A stretch of 7,451 nt of DNA from Bryobacterales bacterium (GCA_020853155.1 JADYZL010000538.1:1-7451), one strand, 5' to 3'; positions 1-6,675 are shown, counted from the stretch's first letter. The notes: generated from the letters alone by a model not told the origin. Program-made: numbers and translations.

Positions 1-64
1 CCGTCACCACTCACAGAAAAACCTCTTTATTTTGTTACGACTGCGTTATGCTATTTGGTGACGG
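1..64. repeat. 9-bp inverted repeat upstream of the histone-like gene
   Basis: CCGTCACCA at 1-9 is matched by its exact reverse complement TGGTGACGG at 56-64, leaving a 46-nt AT-richer interval. It lies 25 bp before the start codon at 89, where an operator or leader stem could sit. The left arm starts at the window edge, so the repeat may extend further. No clear -35/-10 pair is visible; TATGCT at 47-52 is at most a weak -10. Confidence 0.4.
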
Positions 65-88
65 CGAACAAAACAGGAGACCTCGGCA

Positions 89-1039
89 ATGTTCCGTTAC
101 CGTACGCTGGCCCTCGAGTCCGACTGGGATGAATTCGGTTATACCGATGCCAGCGATATCGAAATTGAGTCCGATATCTTGGAACTTGGCGAGGAATACG
201 AGCCCGACGATTCTGTAATCGAACCTCCGATTCGGAATGAATCTCGTGAAGTGAGCCCCACCACCGCCCGGCCGATCCAATCGTTTGCGGGAGAGGCTGT
301 AGTCCCGAAACCAGCCAGTGGAAAAGCACAAGCGCCTCTTGCCCCGCGGGATCGCGAGAACCGCCCGGAGACGCCCACTTCGAAGTCGAGCCGATCCACT
401 TCCGTGGTTCGCGCACCGTCGAGCGCGGATTTGAAGAAGGCAAGCACCAAGCCGACAGCGCCGACCTCCGCCGGTACACCCACGCGGACGCCAACACCCC
501 CTGCCAGCCAGGGAGCATCTCCGGCGAATCCAGTCCCCGTCCGAAAATCACCGGGAAAGGAACTGGCGCCTCGGGAGAACTCCTCGCAAAGCAAGAGCAA
601 GGCTTCCGGTAAAGTTGCTGTCAAGCAGACGGTTTCCCGTTCGACGAGTCTCTCCAAACCGGTCGTGAAGGTGTCGCCGAAGTCCTCCTCTTCTTCTAAG
701 CCTGCGGCCAAACTCGTGACGAAAACGTCCGCAACCTCACAGAAAGACAGGGCAACCAAAGTCTCCGCGAGCAAGACTCGGCAAACCGCCACCGTTGCGA
801 AGCCCGCTCCAAAGACTTCGGCGAAGAAGACGCCGAGTCGAAAGCGCGGGTCCAGGCAGCCTGCCGCACCGCGAGGTGCAGCCGCGAGACCACCAGCCCC
901 CCCGTCCAAAAAGGCGGCACAGAAAGGGTCCAAGCCTGCGACCAAGGCCGTGAAGGCCGCGACGAAGCCGACCCCCTCAAAGAAGGCCGCCAGGAAAACG
1001 GCTGCCAAAACTCCGGCGCCCCAGAAACGAAAGCGTTAG
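89..1039 (+). CDS. Histone-H1-like Lys/Ala/Pro-rich disordered protein
   Basis: This 316-residue protein has no globular domain that I recognise. Residues 1-55 are strongly acidic (many Asp/Glu, few Lys). Residues 60-120 are Pro/Ser/Arg-rich. From about residue 120 to the end it is Lys, Ala, Ser, Thr and Pro with recurrent KKA, AKT and KPA steps, ending in KRKR. The basic tail resembles eukaryotic histone H1 tails and bacterial H1-like proteins (Hc1/HctB, AlgP type), so non-specific DNA or RNA binding at the nucleoid is the likely role; this is inferred from composition only. AGGAG at 76-80 gives a good ribosome site 8 nt before the ATG. The acidic head could mask the tail or bind a protein partner. 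The low-complexity sequence creates a long open frame on the opposite strand, which I regard as a shadow. The stop is 1 bp from the end of the opposing gene. Confidence 0.75.
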   Translation: MFRYRTLALESDWDEFGYTDASDIEIESDILELGEEYEPDDSVIEPPIRNESREVSPTTARPIQSFAGEAVVPKPASGKAQAPLAPRDRENRPETPTSKSSRSTSVVRAPSSADLKKASTKPTAPTSAGTPTRTPTPPASQGASPANPVPVRKSPGKELAPRENSSQSKSKASGKVAVKQTVSRSTSLSKPVVKVSPKSSSSSKPAAKLVTKTSATSQKDRATKVSASKTRQTATVAKPAPKTSAKKTPSRKRGSRQPAAPRGAAARPPAPPSKKAAQKGSKPATKAVKAATKPTPSKKAARKTAAKTPAPQKRKR

Positions 1040-1040
1040 G

Positions 1041-1931
1041 TTAGCTTCGCCACTGGAGGGACGTCACTTTACCGTCACTCGCCCGGTTGCCTCCAAACGC
1101 ATTCAAGCGGAAATCCGCGCCATCCGCACCAAATTCCGCGTGTACCCAGCCGACCGGCTCCGCGTCGTTGAAATTGTAGCCAATCGCCGGCACATTGATC
1201 AGATGCATTCCTTTCACCTGGTCGTATGAGTAGCTGTGTGAGTGGCCGTAGATCAGCGCTTTCACATTTCGATTCACGGTAAGAATGCTAAGAAGCCGAT
1301 CCGTGTCGAGCAGGTCTCCGTCGCGATCTCCCGGGGTGTGGTGCATGAAGACAAGGATCGGGGTGTTCCCAGCCGACGGAAGGTACTGCTCCAGCCAGAC
1401 TCGCTGCTCTTTCCCCAGCAATCCCGCAACGAGATTCGTTTGCAGCATCGAATCGAGAATCACCATCTTCAAGGGACCAGCCTGTGTCACGATAACGTGC
1501 TTGTCCCGGATCGCCTGTTCTTCACCCGGAGATTCGGCGAAGGTCGCGGCGAAATTCTTTCGATGGTCATGATTGCCCAGAGCCATCGCGACGGGCATTT
1601 TTCCAAACACCGGAGCGAGCAATTCTTTCATATTCGCATAATCGCCCGGCAGCCCTTCGAGCCGCGCGATGTCCCCGTTCACGATTGCGCCGTCCACTCC
1701 CGCTTCGGCGATAATCGGGGCAATTCGCTTGAGGTTCTCATAGGGCCGGAAACCACGATATTCATTCTGCGCGTCCGTGGGGATATGGATATCGGAAAGG
1801 ATGGCCCAGCGAGCGCGCGCCGTTTGCGCTTGGCCTCGTGAAGCCAGCGCCGCGAAACCAGCCATGGTTGCGGCCGTCCCGATGGATCGCCGCAAGAACC
1901 CCCGCCGTGTGGGTACCCGATAAAGTGCCAT
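1041..1931 (-). CDS. Tat-exported calcineurin-like metallophosphoesterase
   Basis: A 296-residue phosphoesterase of the calcineurin-like (Metallophos) superfamily. Residues 9-35 form a twin-arginine signal (RRGFLRR, then a hydrophobic stretch ending in a QAQT-like cleavage region), so the enzyme is exported folded. All metal-centre motifs are visible in order: SDIH (Asp47, His49), NGD (Asp87), GNHD (Asn120, His121), MHH (His197/198) and YGHSH (His230, His232). The layout is closest to class III cyclic-nucleotide phosphodiesterase-like (CpdA/Icc-type) enzymes, but the periplasmic location makes cAMP an uncertain substrate; phosphodiesters or phosphomonoesters in general fit. Length is normal for the family. 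The ATG at 1931 is set by GGAGG 5 nt upstream. The stop faces the histone-like gene with 1 bp between, so there is no room for a dedicated terminator. It appears monocistronic, with a 0.6-kb gene-poor stretch upstream. Confidence 0.92.
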   Translation of the reverse strand: MALYRVPTRRGFLRRSIGTAATMAGFAALASRGQAQTARARWAILSDIHIPTDAQNEYRGFRPYENLKRIAPIIAEAGVDGAIVNGDIARLEGLPGDYANMKELLAPVFGKMPVAMALGNHDHRKNFAATFAESPGEEQAIRDKHVIVTQAGPLKMVILDSMLQTNLVAGLLGKEQRVWLEQYLPSAGNTPILVFMHHTPGDRDGDLLDTDRLLSILTVNRNVKALIYGHSHSYSYDQVKGMHLINVPAIGYNFNDAEPVGWVHAEFGADGADFRLNAFGGNRASDGKVTSLQWRS

Positions 1932-2546
1932 TTCGTCCTCCGCAGCTATTAGCCTACTAAAACTATTCGTGCATCAGGAATGCTCCCGCCGGGCCACCTC
2001 TCAAGCCCATCCTTCGGTTGCCTTGGTCTTGTGAGGGCCCTCGAGAATGCCGATCGCGGACGATGCAAGCGAGCACGGGATGCTGACGGCTGTCGAGACG
2101 GGATTTCGCGAAACGAAGCCAACGATACCGCGGACTGTGATGGACGGGGCAGAATGGAATCTTACAAATCTTACAGTCTCGCCGGGATCTGGAGACTGTC
2201 AGAAACGATGTTCAGGGTTGAACTTGCCGCTTTGTGAACTGCTGGTGAAAGGGAACAGGATGTCCGGAGTTTGGAAGGGCGGAGGGCTGCAGTGGAGGCA
2301 TCCGTGGGAAGAGGGAAATGGAAACGCCGGTCCAGACCAGAAAGACGCCCGTGCATCCCGGCTGGGCTGTGAAGGACGCATCGCTTCCCATGCGAACGCA
2401 TTCCGCGGACAGGAAACTCGGGAGGACTTTCGACTTTGCTTAGGAAGGCCCGGCCCAGAATATCCACACAATCGAGAAACATGCTCCGGCGAACGAGCGG
2501 CCGACGGGAAAGGTTTGTCTGGTCCGTGAAAAAAACACGACCCATC
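1932..2546. other. Gene-poor stretch upstream of the phosphoesterase gene
   Basis: About 615 bp with open frames on both strands but none with a protein-like composition that I trust. It should hold the promoter of the phosphoesterase gene near 1932-2000, though I cannot name convincing -35/-10 boxes. It contains a perfect 10-bp palindrome GAGGGCCCTC (2033-2042) and a perfect 9-bp tandem repeat AATCTTACA (2158-2166 and 2167-2175). A minus-strand frame at 2545-2171 (124 codons) begins 8 nt after a perfect AAAGGAGG (2554-2561). Its residue content (Arg, Ser, Pro, Leu rich, no pattern) looks non-coding, so I leave it as a candidate only. Confidence 0.5.
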
Positions 2547-2608
2547 TCAAACGCCTCCTTTCCTCCCTAAGGGATTTGAATGAAAAGAGTTAGGCCTGGA
2601 AGAGTTTT

Positions 2609-2874
2609 GTCCGGATTTTCCGGATTCTCCGGGTCCGATCCGGACGAAAGTTCCTTGTCGATGGACGGGGGCTGAGAAAGTTCCTGGAGCAGTGAGGAAC
2701 GCTCGGGCTGGGTGTTCGAACCAGCCCGAGGGCGAATGGGGCGTGGGGGCGATTCGGTTGTCGAAGAGCGTTGCGATGCGCTTGGCAGCTTGGAGCGGGG
2801 AGACAGAGATCTCCCCCGCAGAACGATTATGGTGATCGCGTGTGGGGAACCGAACCGTGGCGCAAGCCGTTCCT
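2609..2874. repeat. Cluster of five inverted repeats (hairpins)
   Basis: Five stems follow one another. (1) GTCCGGAT 2609-2616 with ATCCGGAC 2638-2645. (2) GTTCCT 2680-2685 with AGGAAC 2695-2700, loop 9. (3) CTCGGGCTGG 2702-2711 with CCAGCCCGAG 2721-2730, a perfect 10-bp stem with loop 9 whose loop contains TTCGAA. (4) GCGGGGAGA 2795-2803 with TCTCCCCCGC 2810-2819, one bulged C. (5) GGAAC 2847-2851 with GTTCC 2870-2874, enclosing GGC-GCAA-GCC with a GNRA-type tetraloop on the + strand. Stems 2 and 3 are one base apart and could stack. No T-run follows any of them, so they are not ordinary terminators. The transcribed strand, if any, is unknown. Confidence 0.5.
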
Positions 2875-2933
2875 GGGTGGAGGTGGCGTAACACACGGAA
2901 TCCAGGGCGGTTGCGGGAGCGAAGCATTTTTGA

Positions 2934-3517
2934 GTGATTGGTGATCGCGCGGCGGGGGCGGGTGCTTTGCATCGCAGAATCGCCGGGGCCGGTCCTGTAG
3001 CGTGGGGTGAGGGACATCGTACGGATACGCAACGCCGGCCGCCTCGCCCCGAGGATTCGCGGATTGCCGGAATACACCCGTTTTGCGGAACGAAGCCAAG
3101 GAGTGGGGGCACTGGGTGGCGGTTGGGGATGCGATGGGCGTGGCCGCGCCGGAGTCGCGCCCGCAAATGGGCGGTCGCTTCATGGACTCGCTGGCGCGAG
3201 ACGGTTTGGTTTGGGCGTTCGATGCCGGATGTTCCCACACCCGGCTGGCTTATGGCGCCCTTTGGGCTCTTGGCGGCGATGCAGACGTGCGGGTGCTGCG
3301 GATCGTTCGGCTTGGGTTTTGAATGGGCGGGGAGCCTCGGACCGGGGATGAGCCTATTTGTGCGTCCGTTTGAGGATAGCGGCGGGGTGGGTGGATTCGT
3401 TCGCCGGCGGTGGCGCTGGAAGGGTAGATTCGGGTGTTGGATGCTCTAAGCGATTGCTGGGATTGGGGTTGATCGATTTTGTTTGGATGGCCGATTTTTT
3501 CTTGTGATTGGTGATCG
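2934..3517 (+). repeat. 14-bp direct repeat, two copies 570 bp apart
   Basis: GTGATTGGTGATCG occurs exactly at 2934-2947 and 3504-3517. Each copy is preceded, 2-3 nt upstream, by a run of T (CATTTTT at 2925-2931, GATTTTTT at 3493-3500), and each is internally a near-duplication (GTGATTG then GTGATCG). The interval between copies is not otherwise duplicated as far as I can see. Confidence 0.55.
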
Positions 3518-3881
3518 AGGTTGCCGGCGGCTGCAAGTTTGAAGCAGTGGCTGTGCGAATTCTGGTTCCGGCGGAGCGCGAGTTTGAGGAGGGTTTGGCT
3601 GCCGCCCCCTTGGCCGGAGCTCCTTGGCCGCCGTGTGCGAGTTTTGCATAGCTGCGCCCCGATCGGGAGCGTGGTGACCAGCGGGCTTCGCACAGGAGTG
3701 GGGCTGTTCGTGCGCCCGGGGTTAAAGCGACCTCACTACGATGAGCCGAACGCTTCCCGCCAACGGCGTCTATTCGGGCAGCGAGGGCCGTGGAATCGAG
3801 ATCGGTTTGGGCCAAAAGCGAAATAACGCGTTTAGAATCAGTGTTGGAATGGGTGAAAGCGTAGAAGCCTGTCACCGAATT

Positions 3882-4289
3882 TTAGCGCGCGATTTCCGGA
3901 GGAGAAAAGAGCGTGTACTTGCGATTGGACGTATCGAAATAACCGAAACCGCCGACGCCCCTCATCTCTTCGCTGTCATAGAACTGTTTGCCAAACCAGA
4001 CTCGCCCAGCCTCAACCTGGTGAGGCCCGATGACCTCCTCCCGTTCGTATTGTTCGAGCACGAACGGGTTGACTCGCAGGTCTTCGGATCGAAGCCGGAT
4101 GTAATCCTTCGCGGTGCTTTGCGGCAGCGGACTAAACTTCGTTTGGTTCGGACCGAAGAATTCAACAATTCCGTGGGAACGGGCGCCAAAACGATCCTGG
4201 CTTCGCTCTAAGGCAAAGCGGTTCTGCGGCCCGAGAACCACCTCGCCGGCCAAGCTTAACGTGACCAGCAAAAGCACGATAAGCCGCAT
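3882..4289 (-). CDS. Secreted beta-propeller-like fragment, probably truncated
   Basis: A 135-residue protein starting with a hydrophobic signal peptide (MRLIVLLLVTLSLAG). I chose ATG 4289, which has GAGAGG about 7 nt upstream; GTG 4304 in the same frame overlaps the stop of the upstream isomerase gene (GTGA) and is possible. The mature part has no catalytic motif that I recognise. Its C-terminal third (VWFGKQFYDSEE, then GVGGFGYFDTSNRKYTLFSPPEI) resembles, from memory, one blade of propeller-type repeat proteins common in acidobacteria. In those, the chain continues well beyond the equivalent of SPPEI; here it stops after two more residues. I infer a 3'-truncated gene whose end is where the G-skewed block begins. 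The gene is co-directional with the isomerase gene, 11 nt after its stop, so the two are likely one transcript. It could instead be an intact small periplasmic protein. Confidence 0.6.
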   Translation of the reverse strand: MRLIVLLLVTLSLAGEVVLGPQNRFALERSQDRFGARSHGIVEFFGPNQTKFSPLPQSTAKDYIRLRSEDLRVNPFVLEQYEREEVIGPHQVEAGRVWFGKQFYDSEEMRGVGGFGYFDTSNRKYTLFSPPEIAR

Positions 4290-4300
4290 TGCCGCCCCTC

Positions 4301-5269
4301 TCACGCCAAAGCGTTCTTACAGAACTGGACGCACTTTCTGATCTCCGCAAGGACGTCGGAACCCGCCGGAGTCTGGTATTCGTACTCGATGCTGGCGGGG
4401 AACGCATACTTGTTGCGCTTCATGGTCTGCAGAATCTCTTTGAGCGGCGTTCCCCCCTCGCCCCAAGGCATATTCGCGCCGCCGCCGCTTGAACTCGGGT
4501 TCGCCGCGGGATGGGCGGGCGCTTTCCGGTCCTTGAGATGGAGGCTTGCGATCCGGTCGTGGTACTTCACCATCACGGGAACGGGCGATTTCCCGGTGAC
4601 GCCGTAGAAGTGGCCAACATCGAAGTTGAGCGCTGTGTAGGGCGATGCGGAAAGCGCCCGCTCGAAGCCGGATTCCCCGCCCTGCCCGTGCGTGTGGAAC
4701 GCAATCCGGAGTTTTCGTTTCGCGGCGTATTCGGCCACGCGCGCCAGGTGCGCATCGTTCGTCGGCAATTCCATGGTGACGTGATTGGCCCCAAGCGTTT
4801 CGGCCACGTTCCAGATGTAATCGTACTCGGCGTCGGACATGTTCATCGATGGCGGCAGCTTGAATGCGTAAATCGTGACTCCGGCGTCGTTATATAGCCG
4901 GCGGAACTCCTTGTACTTATCCATGCGGGCCGAAAGCCGCCACGCCCTCGTCTCTTCGGCAAGCTTCCGCATGGCCGCCTCCTGCTCGGGCGTGCGCTCT
5001 GCCCGCCCTGCACCCGACGCCGGCCGGTCGAATTTCGGCGCACCCGCATAGCTCTCGGCGACGTTGCTCATCAATTCGACGGCGCTGATCGCACATTCCC
5101 GGCAATAGTTGAGCACCTGGTGCGCATCGCTTGGCAAAGCCCGAAAGCTATACGTGATTACCCCGACCTGCACACCGCCGAAGCGCGAGTTGAGTGGCGC
5201 TCCAATCAGCGGCTGAACCGCCCCCGCACCCAGCGCCAATTTCCCAAGGCCCCGTCGATTCAAAAGCAT
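4301..5269 (-). CDS. Sugar phosphate isomerase/epimerase-like TIM barrel, Tat signal
   Basis: A 322-residue protein of the xylose isomerase-like TIM-barrel (AP endonuclease 2/sugar phosphate isomerase-epimerase) family. Residues 1-25 carry NRRGLGKLALGAGA, a twin-arginine signal, so export is likely. Barrel strands with expected metal or substrate residues can be followed: GVITYSF (35-42), VEL (Glu65), TMEL (Glu167), FHTH (His192, His194), NFDVGH (Asp217, His220), LHLKD (His244, Asp247) and SIEYE (Glu295). Glu167, Asp217, His244 and Glu295 match the usual four-ligand divalent metal site of this family. Substrate cannot be told; these proteins act on keto- or phospho-sugars and inositols. A Gly/Ser/Ala-rich insertion (residues 250-268) precedes the last strands. 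GGAGGAGA just before ATG 5269 is an excellent ribosome site. The small secreted gene follows 11 nt after the stop, suggesting a two-gene operon. Confidence 0.9.
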   Translation of the reverse strand: MLLNRRGLGKLALGAGAVQPLIGAPLNSRFGGVQVGVITYSFRALPSDAHQVLNYCRECAISAVELMSNVAESYAGAPKFDRPASGAGRAERTPEQEAAMRKLAEETRAWRLSARMDKYKEFRRLYNDAGVTIYAFKLPPSMNMSDAEYDYIWNVAETLGANHVTMELPTNDAHLARVAEYAAKRKLRIAFHTHGQGGESGFERALSASPYTALNFDVGHFYGVTGKSPVPVMVKYHDRIASLHLKDRKAPAHPAANPSSSGGGANMPWGEGGTPLKEILQTMKRNKYAFPASIEYEYQTPAGSDVLAEIRKCVQFCKNALA

Positions 5270-5573
5270 GTTCTCCTCCGCGATCGCGTTCGTTCAAATC
5301 CTGCCCGTTCGTGAACGATGGTATCAAGCCGAGCGTAGCGGGCGCGGCGTATTCGAGACGCGGACGAATCCGGTGCTGGCGACTTGCTTCCCCAGCTTCT
5401 GAATCTGCTCATCGCTCCTTTCTCTGACGGAAGCCGTTCTTGCCACGATAGGCTTCCCGAGCGCGAAGCGAATTCTTTAGCGTGGGGATCTGGGAATGGC
5501 TGTTGTTGAGGCCCGCGAAAGACCTGGAATGGTGGATCGCCTTAAGCCGGCGCCGCGCACCTTACGCGAACCA
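5270..5573. other. Intergenic region between arginase-family and isomerase genes
   Basis: 304 bp between two minus-strand genes, long enough for a separate promoter for the isomerase operon. A short palindrome CGTTCGTGAACG (5306-5317) lies about 40 bp upstream of the isomerase start and could be an operator. A minus-strand frame without ATG, 5476-5324 (50 codons, then TGA), reads as a plausible hydrophilic protein tail (for example SDEQIQKLGKQVASTGFVRV), so it may be the 3' remnant of a lost gene. I do not recognise its family. I see no terminator hairpin after the arginase stop. Confidence 0.4.
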
Positions 5574-6440
5574 TCAGCGCTGCATGATGGACAGGCTGGC
5601 GAGCGCATTCTTGAGACGCAGCATGTCCCAGGGCAGGAATTCCGCGATTGCCAGCCCGGCCATGTCAGTGGCGCTGCTCACGTCCTGCAATAGCCGAACG
5701 ACCTGTCCCAGCCGCATGGCGCCCTGCACGATGCCATCAAACGCGCCTTCCGGCTGATCTGGCTTGTTGAATAGGAGGGGTGAGAAGTACGCCGCATCGA
5801 GCACGTCCAGGTCCCAATGCACGGCCAAGTGGATGATGCCTTCGGCCTTGATCCAATCCAGAATCGGCTGGCTGCTGTCGGCAATATCGGCAGCCGGCGT
5901 ATGGCGGATGCCCAGTTGCTGAAGGATGCGCCCTTCGGCATCACTCCAGGCGCTCATGCCGGCGATCATTACGCGCGCGGGATCGAGCTTGGGATCGACC
6001 TCGGCCGTGAATGCTTCATCGCCGCGCCCCAGCAGCATGCCCAGCACATGAGCATGGGCGTGCGAGAACTCGGCGGCACTCATGACGTCGGGGTGGGCAT
6101 CGACCCACAGCACTCCGAGCTTGCCATCGTACAGGCGATTCAGGTAGGCCATCGGGGCCAGGTCGATAAGGCAATCGCCGCCCAACGTGACGATGCGGCT
6201 GGGTTGGCGCCGTTCAATGGCTGCGCGCGCTGCGCGGGCTTGCGACAGCAGGGCCGTTCGGCCCTGGATGCCCTGTTCGATTGCCAGCGGCTGTTCGTTG
6301 GCCGCGGGAACCCCCACCGTTTCTTCCGGCCCGTCGTGCGGGGGAGCCAGCCAGCGCAGCAGTTCGGCGCCAAAACGGTAAGCGGGTTCAGTTCCTCCTT
6401 GCCATTGCGGCATGTTCAGTCGAAGCGTCTTGGATGGCAT
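5574..6440 (-). CDS. Arginase/agmatinase/formimidoylglutamase-family enzyme (ureohydrolase)
   Basis: A 288-residue ureohydrolase, near full length for the family (about 290-330). Members hydrolyse guanidino or formimino compounds (arginine, agmatine, formimidoylglutamate, guanidinobutyrate) at a two-manganese site in the cytoplasm; no signal peptide is present. Metal motifs are in order: GGDC (87-90), VDAHPD (Asp114, His116, Asp118), SHAHAH (His127-131, the substrate-side histidine region), WDLDVLD (Asp210, Asp212, Asp215) and AEF (Glu267). Five of the six expected Mn ligands are kept; the first, His in GGDH of arginase, is Cys90 here. GGDC is, from memory, found in a subgroup annotated only as arginase family, so activity is plausible but the substrate is open. 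ATG 6440 has AAGGGA about 6 nt upstream. The gene stands alone, divergent from an AraC-type regulator, which may control it. Confidence 0.88.
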   Translation of the reverse strand: MPSKTLRLNMPQWQGGTEPAYRFGAELLRWLAPPHDGPEETVGVPAANEQPLAIEQGIQGRTALLSQARAARAAIERRQPSRIVTLGGDCLIDLAPMAYLNRLYDGKLGVLWVDAHPDVMSAAEFSHAHAHVLGMLLGRGDEAFTAEVDPKLDPARVMIAGMSAWSDAEGRILQQLGIRHTPAADIADSSQPILDWIKAEGIIHLAVHWDLDVLDAAYFSPLLFNKPDQPEGAFDGIVQGAMRLGQVVRLLQDVSSATDMAGLAIAEFLPWDMLRLKNALASLSIMQR

Positions 6441-6516
6441 TCGCGTTCCCTTATCCGATAACTATCATGCCGGACCGCCTTCTGTGTGCTTCGTTCCATG
6501 AGCGAAGCCTTTTCAA

Positions 6517-6536
6517 GCAAGTAACAACGTACTTGC
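6517..6536. repeat. 7-bp inverted repeat upstream of the arginase-family gene
   Basis: GCAAGTA at 6517-6523 and TACTTGC at 6530-6536 form a perfect dyad with a 6-bp centre, 77-96 bp before the arginase-family start codon. Position and size fit a dimeric repressor or activator site, but no partner regulator can be named. Confidence 0.35.
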
Positions 6537-6644
6537 GCTGGCTGAGATATGGGCGGTTTGAGAGGTCTAGCGTTGCGTGGCGCGGCGGCGCCGTGAGCCT
6601 CATGGCTGCGGCCAGGCGGGACACATTTTGCTCGCCTGCCGGGT

Positions 6645-6675
6645 CTCCACTGCGTTGCGGCCGCAGGCGGTGGAG
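6645..6675. repeat. Stem-loop in the divergent region
   Basis: CTCCACTGC (6645-6653) can pair with GCGGTGGAG (6667-6675) over 9 bp with one G-T wobble. The loop contains the 10-bp palindrome TGCGGCCGCA (6656-6665), so two alternative structures compete. No T-run follows on either strand, so it is not a standard terminator. Confidence 0.4.

Larger units (their letters stand above)
2547..3881. other. G-skewed gene-free block, possible structured RNA or dispersed repeat
   Basis: About 1.3 kb with no recognisable gene. By hand count over 2581-3540, the + strand has 383 G and 211 C in 960 bases (GC about 62%, skew about +0.29). The minus strand is therefore C-rich and poor in stop codons, which explains its long Arg/Ser/Pro-rich open frames without coding. 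Several hairpins cluster in 2609-2874, and GTGATTGGTGATCG occurs twice (2934-2947, 3504-3517). CCTTGGCCG is repeated at 3608-3616 and 3622-3630, and CCCGATCGGG (3658-3667) is palindromic. A + frame from 3011 to 3322 reads with fairly balanced residues (Asp, Gly, Ala, Trp) and might be a small or remnant gene, starting at TTG 3083 without a clear ribosome site. I did not find RNase P, tmRNA, SRP, rRNA or tRNA signatures. Confidence 0.5.

Noticed and set aside
139..1008. 289-codon minus-strand open frame opposite the histone-like gene
   Set aside because: It is the antisense shadow of a Lys/Ala/Pro repeat-like coding sequence; its Ala/Phe/Gly/Leu-rich translation mirrors the sense codons and no ribosome site fits.
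2528..2534. A7 run as a terminator tail for a minus-strand transcript
   Set aside because: The T-run on the minus strand lies inside the loop of a 4-bp CGTG/CACG pair rather than after a stem.
2702..2730. tRNA T-arm-like TTCGAA hairpin
   Set aside because: The stem is 10 bp rather than 5, the loop is 9 nt, and there is no acceptor, D or anticodon arm around it.
2702..2819. Rho-independent terminators
   Set aside because: The hairpins are strong but none is followed by a T-run on either strand.
2547..3238. Overlapping minus-strand frames of 137-223 codons
   Set aside because: They overlap each other in several phases, are dominated by Arg, Ser, Pro and His, and arise where the minus strand is C-rich and poor in stop codons.
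5817..6461. 214-codon plus-strand frame opposite the arginase-family gene
   Set aside because: Antisense shadow; the minus-strand frame carries all ureohydrolase metal motifs.
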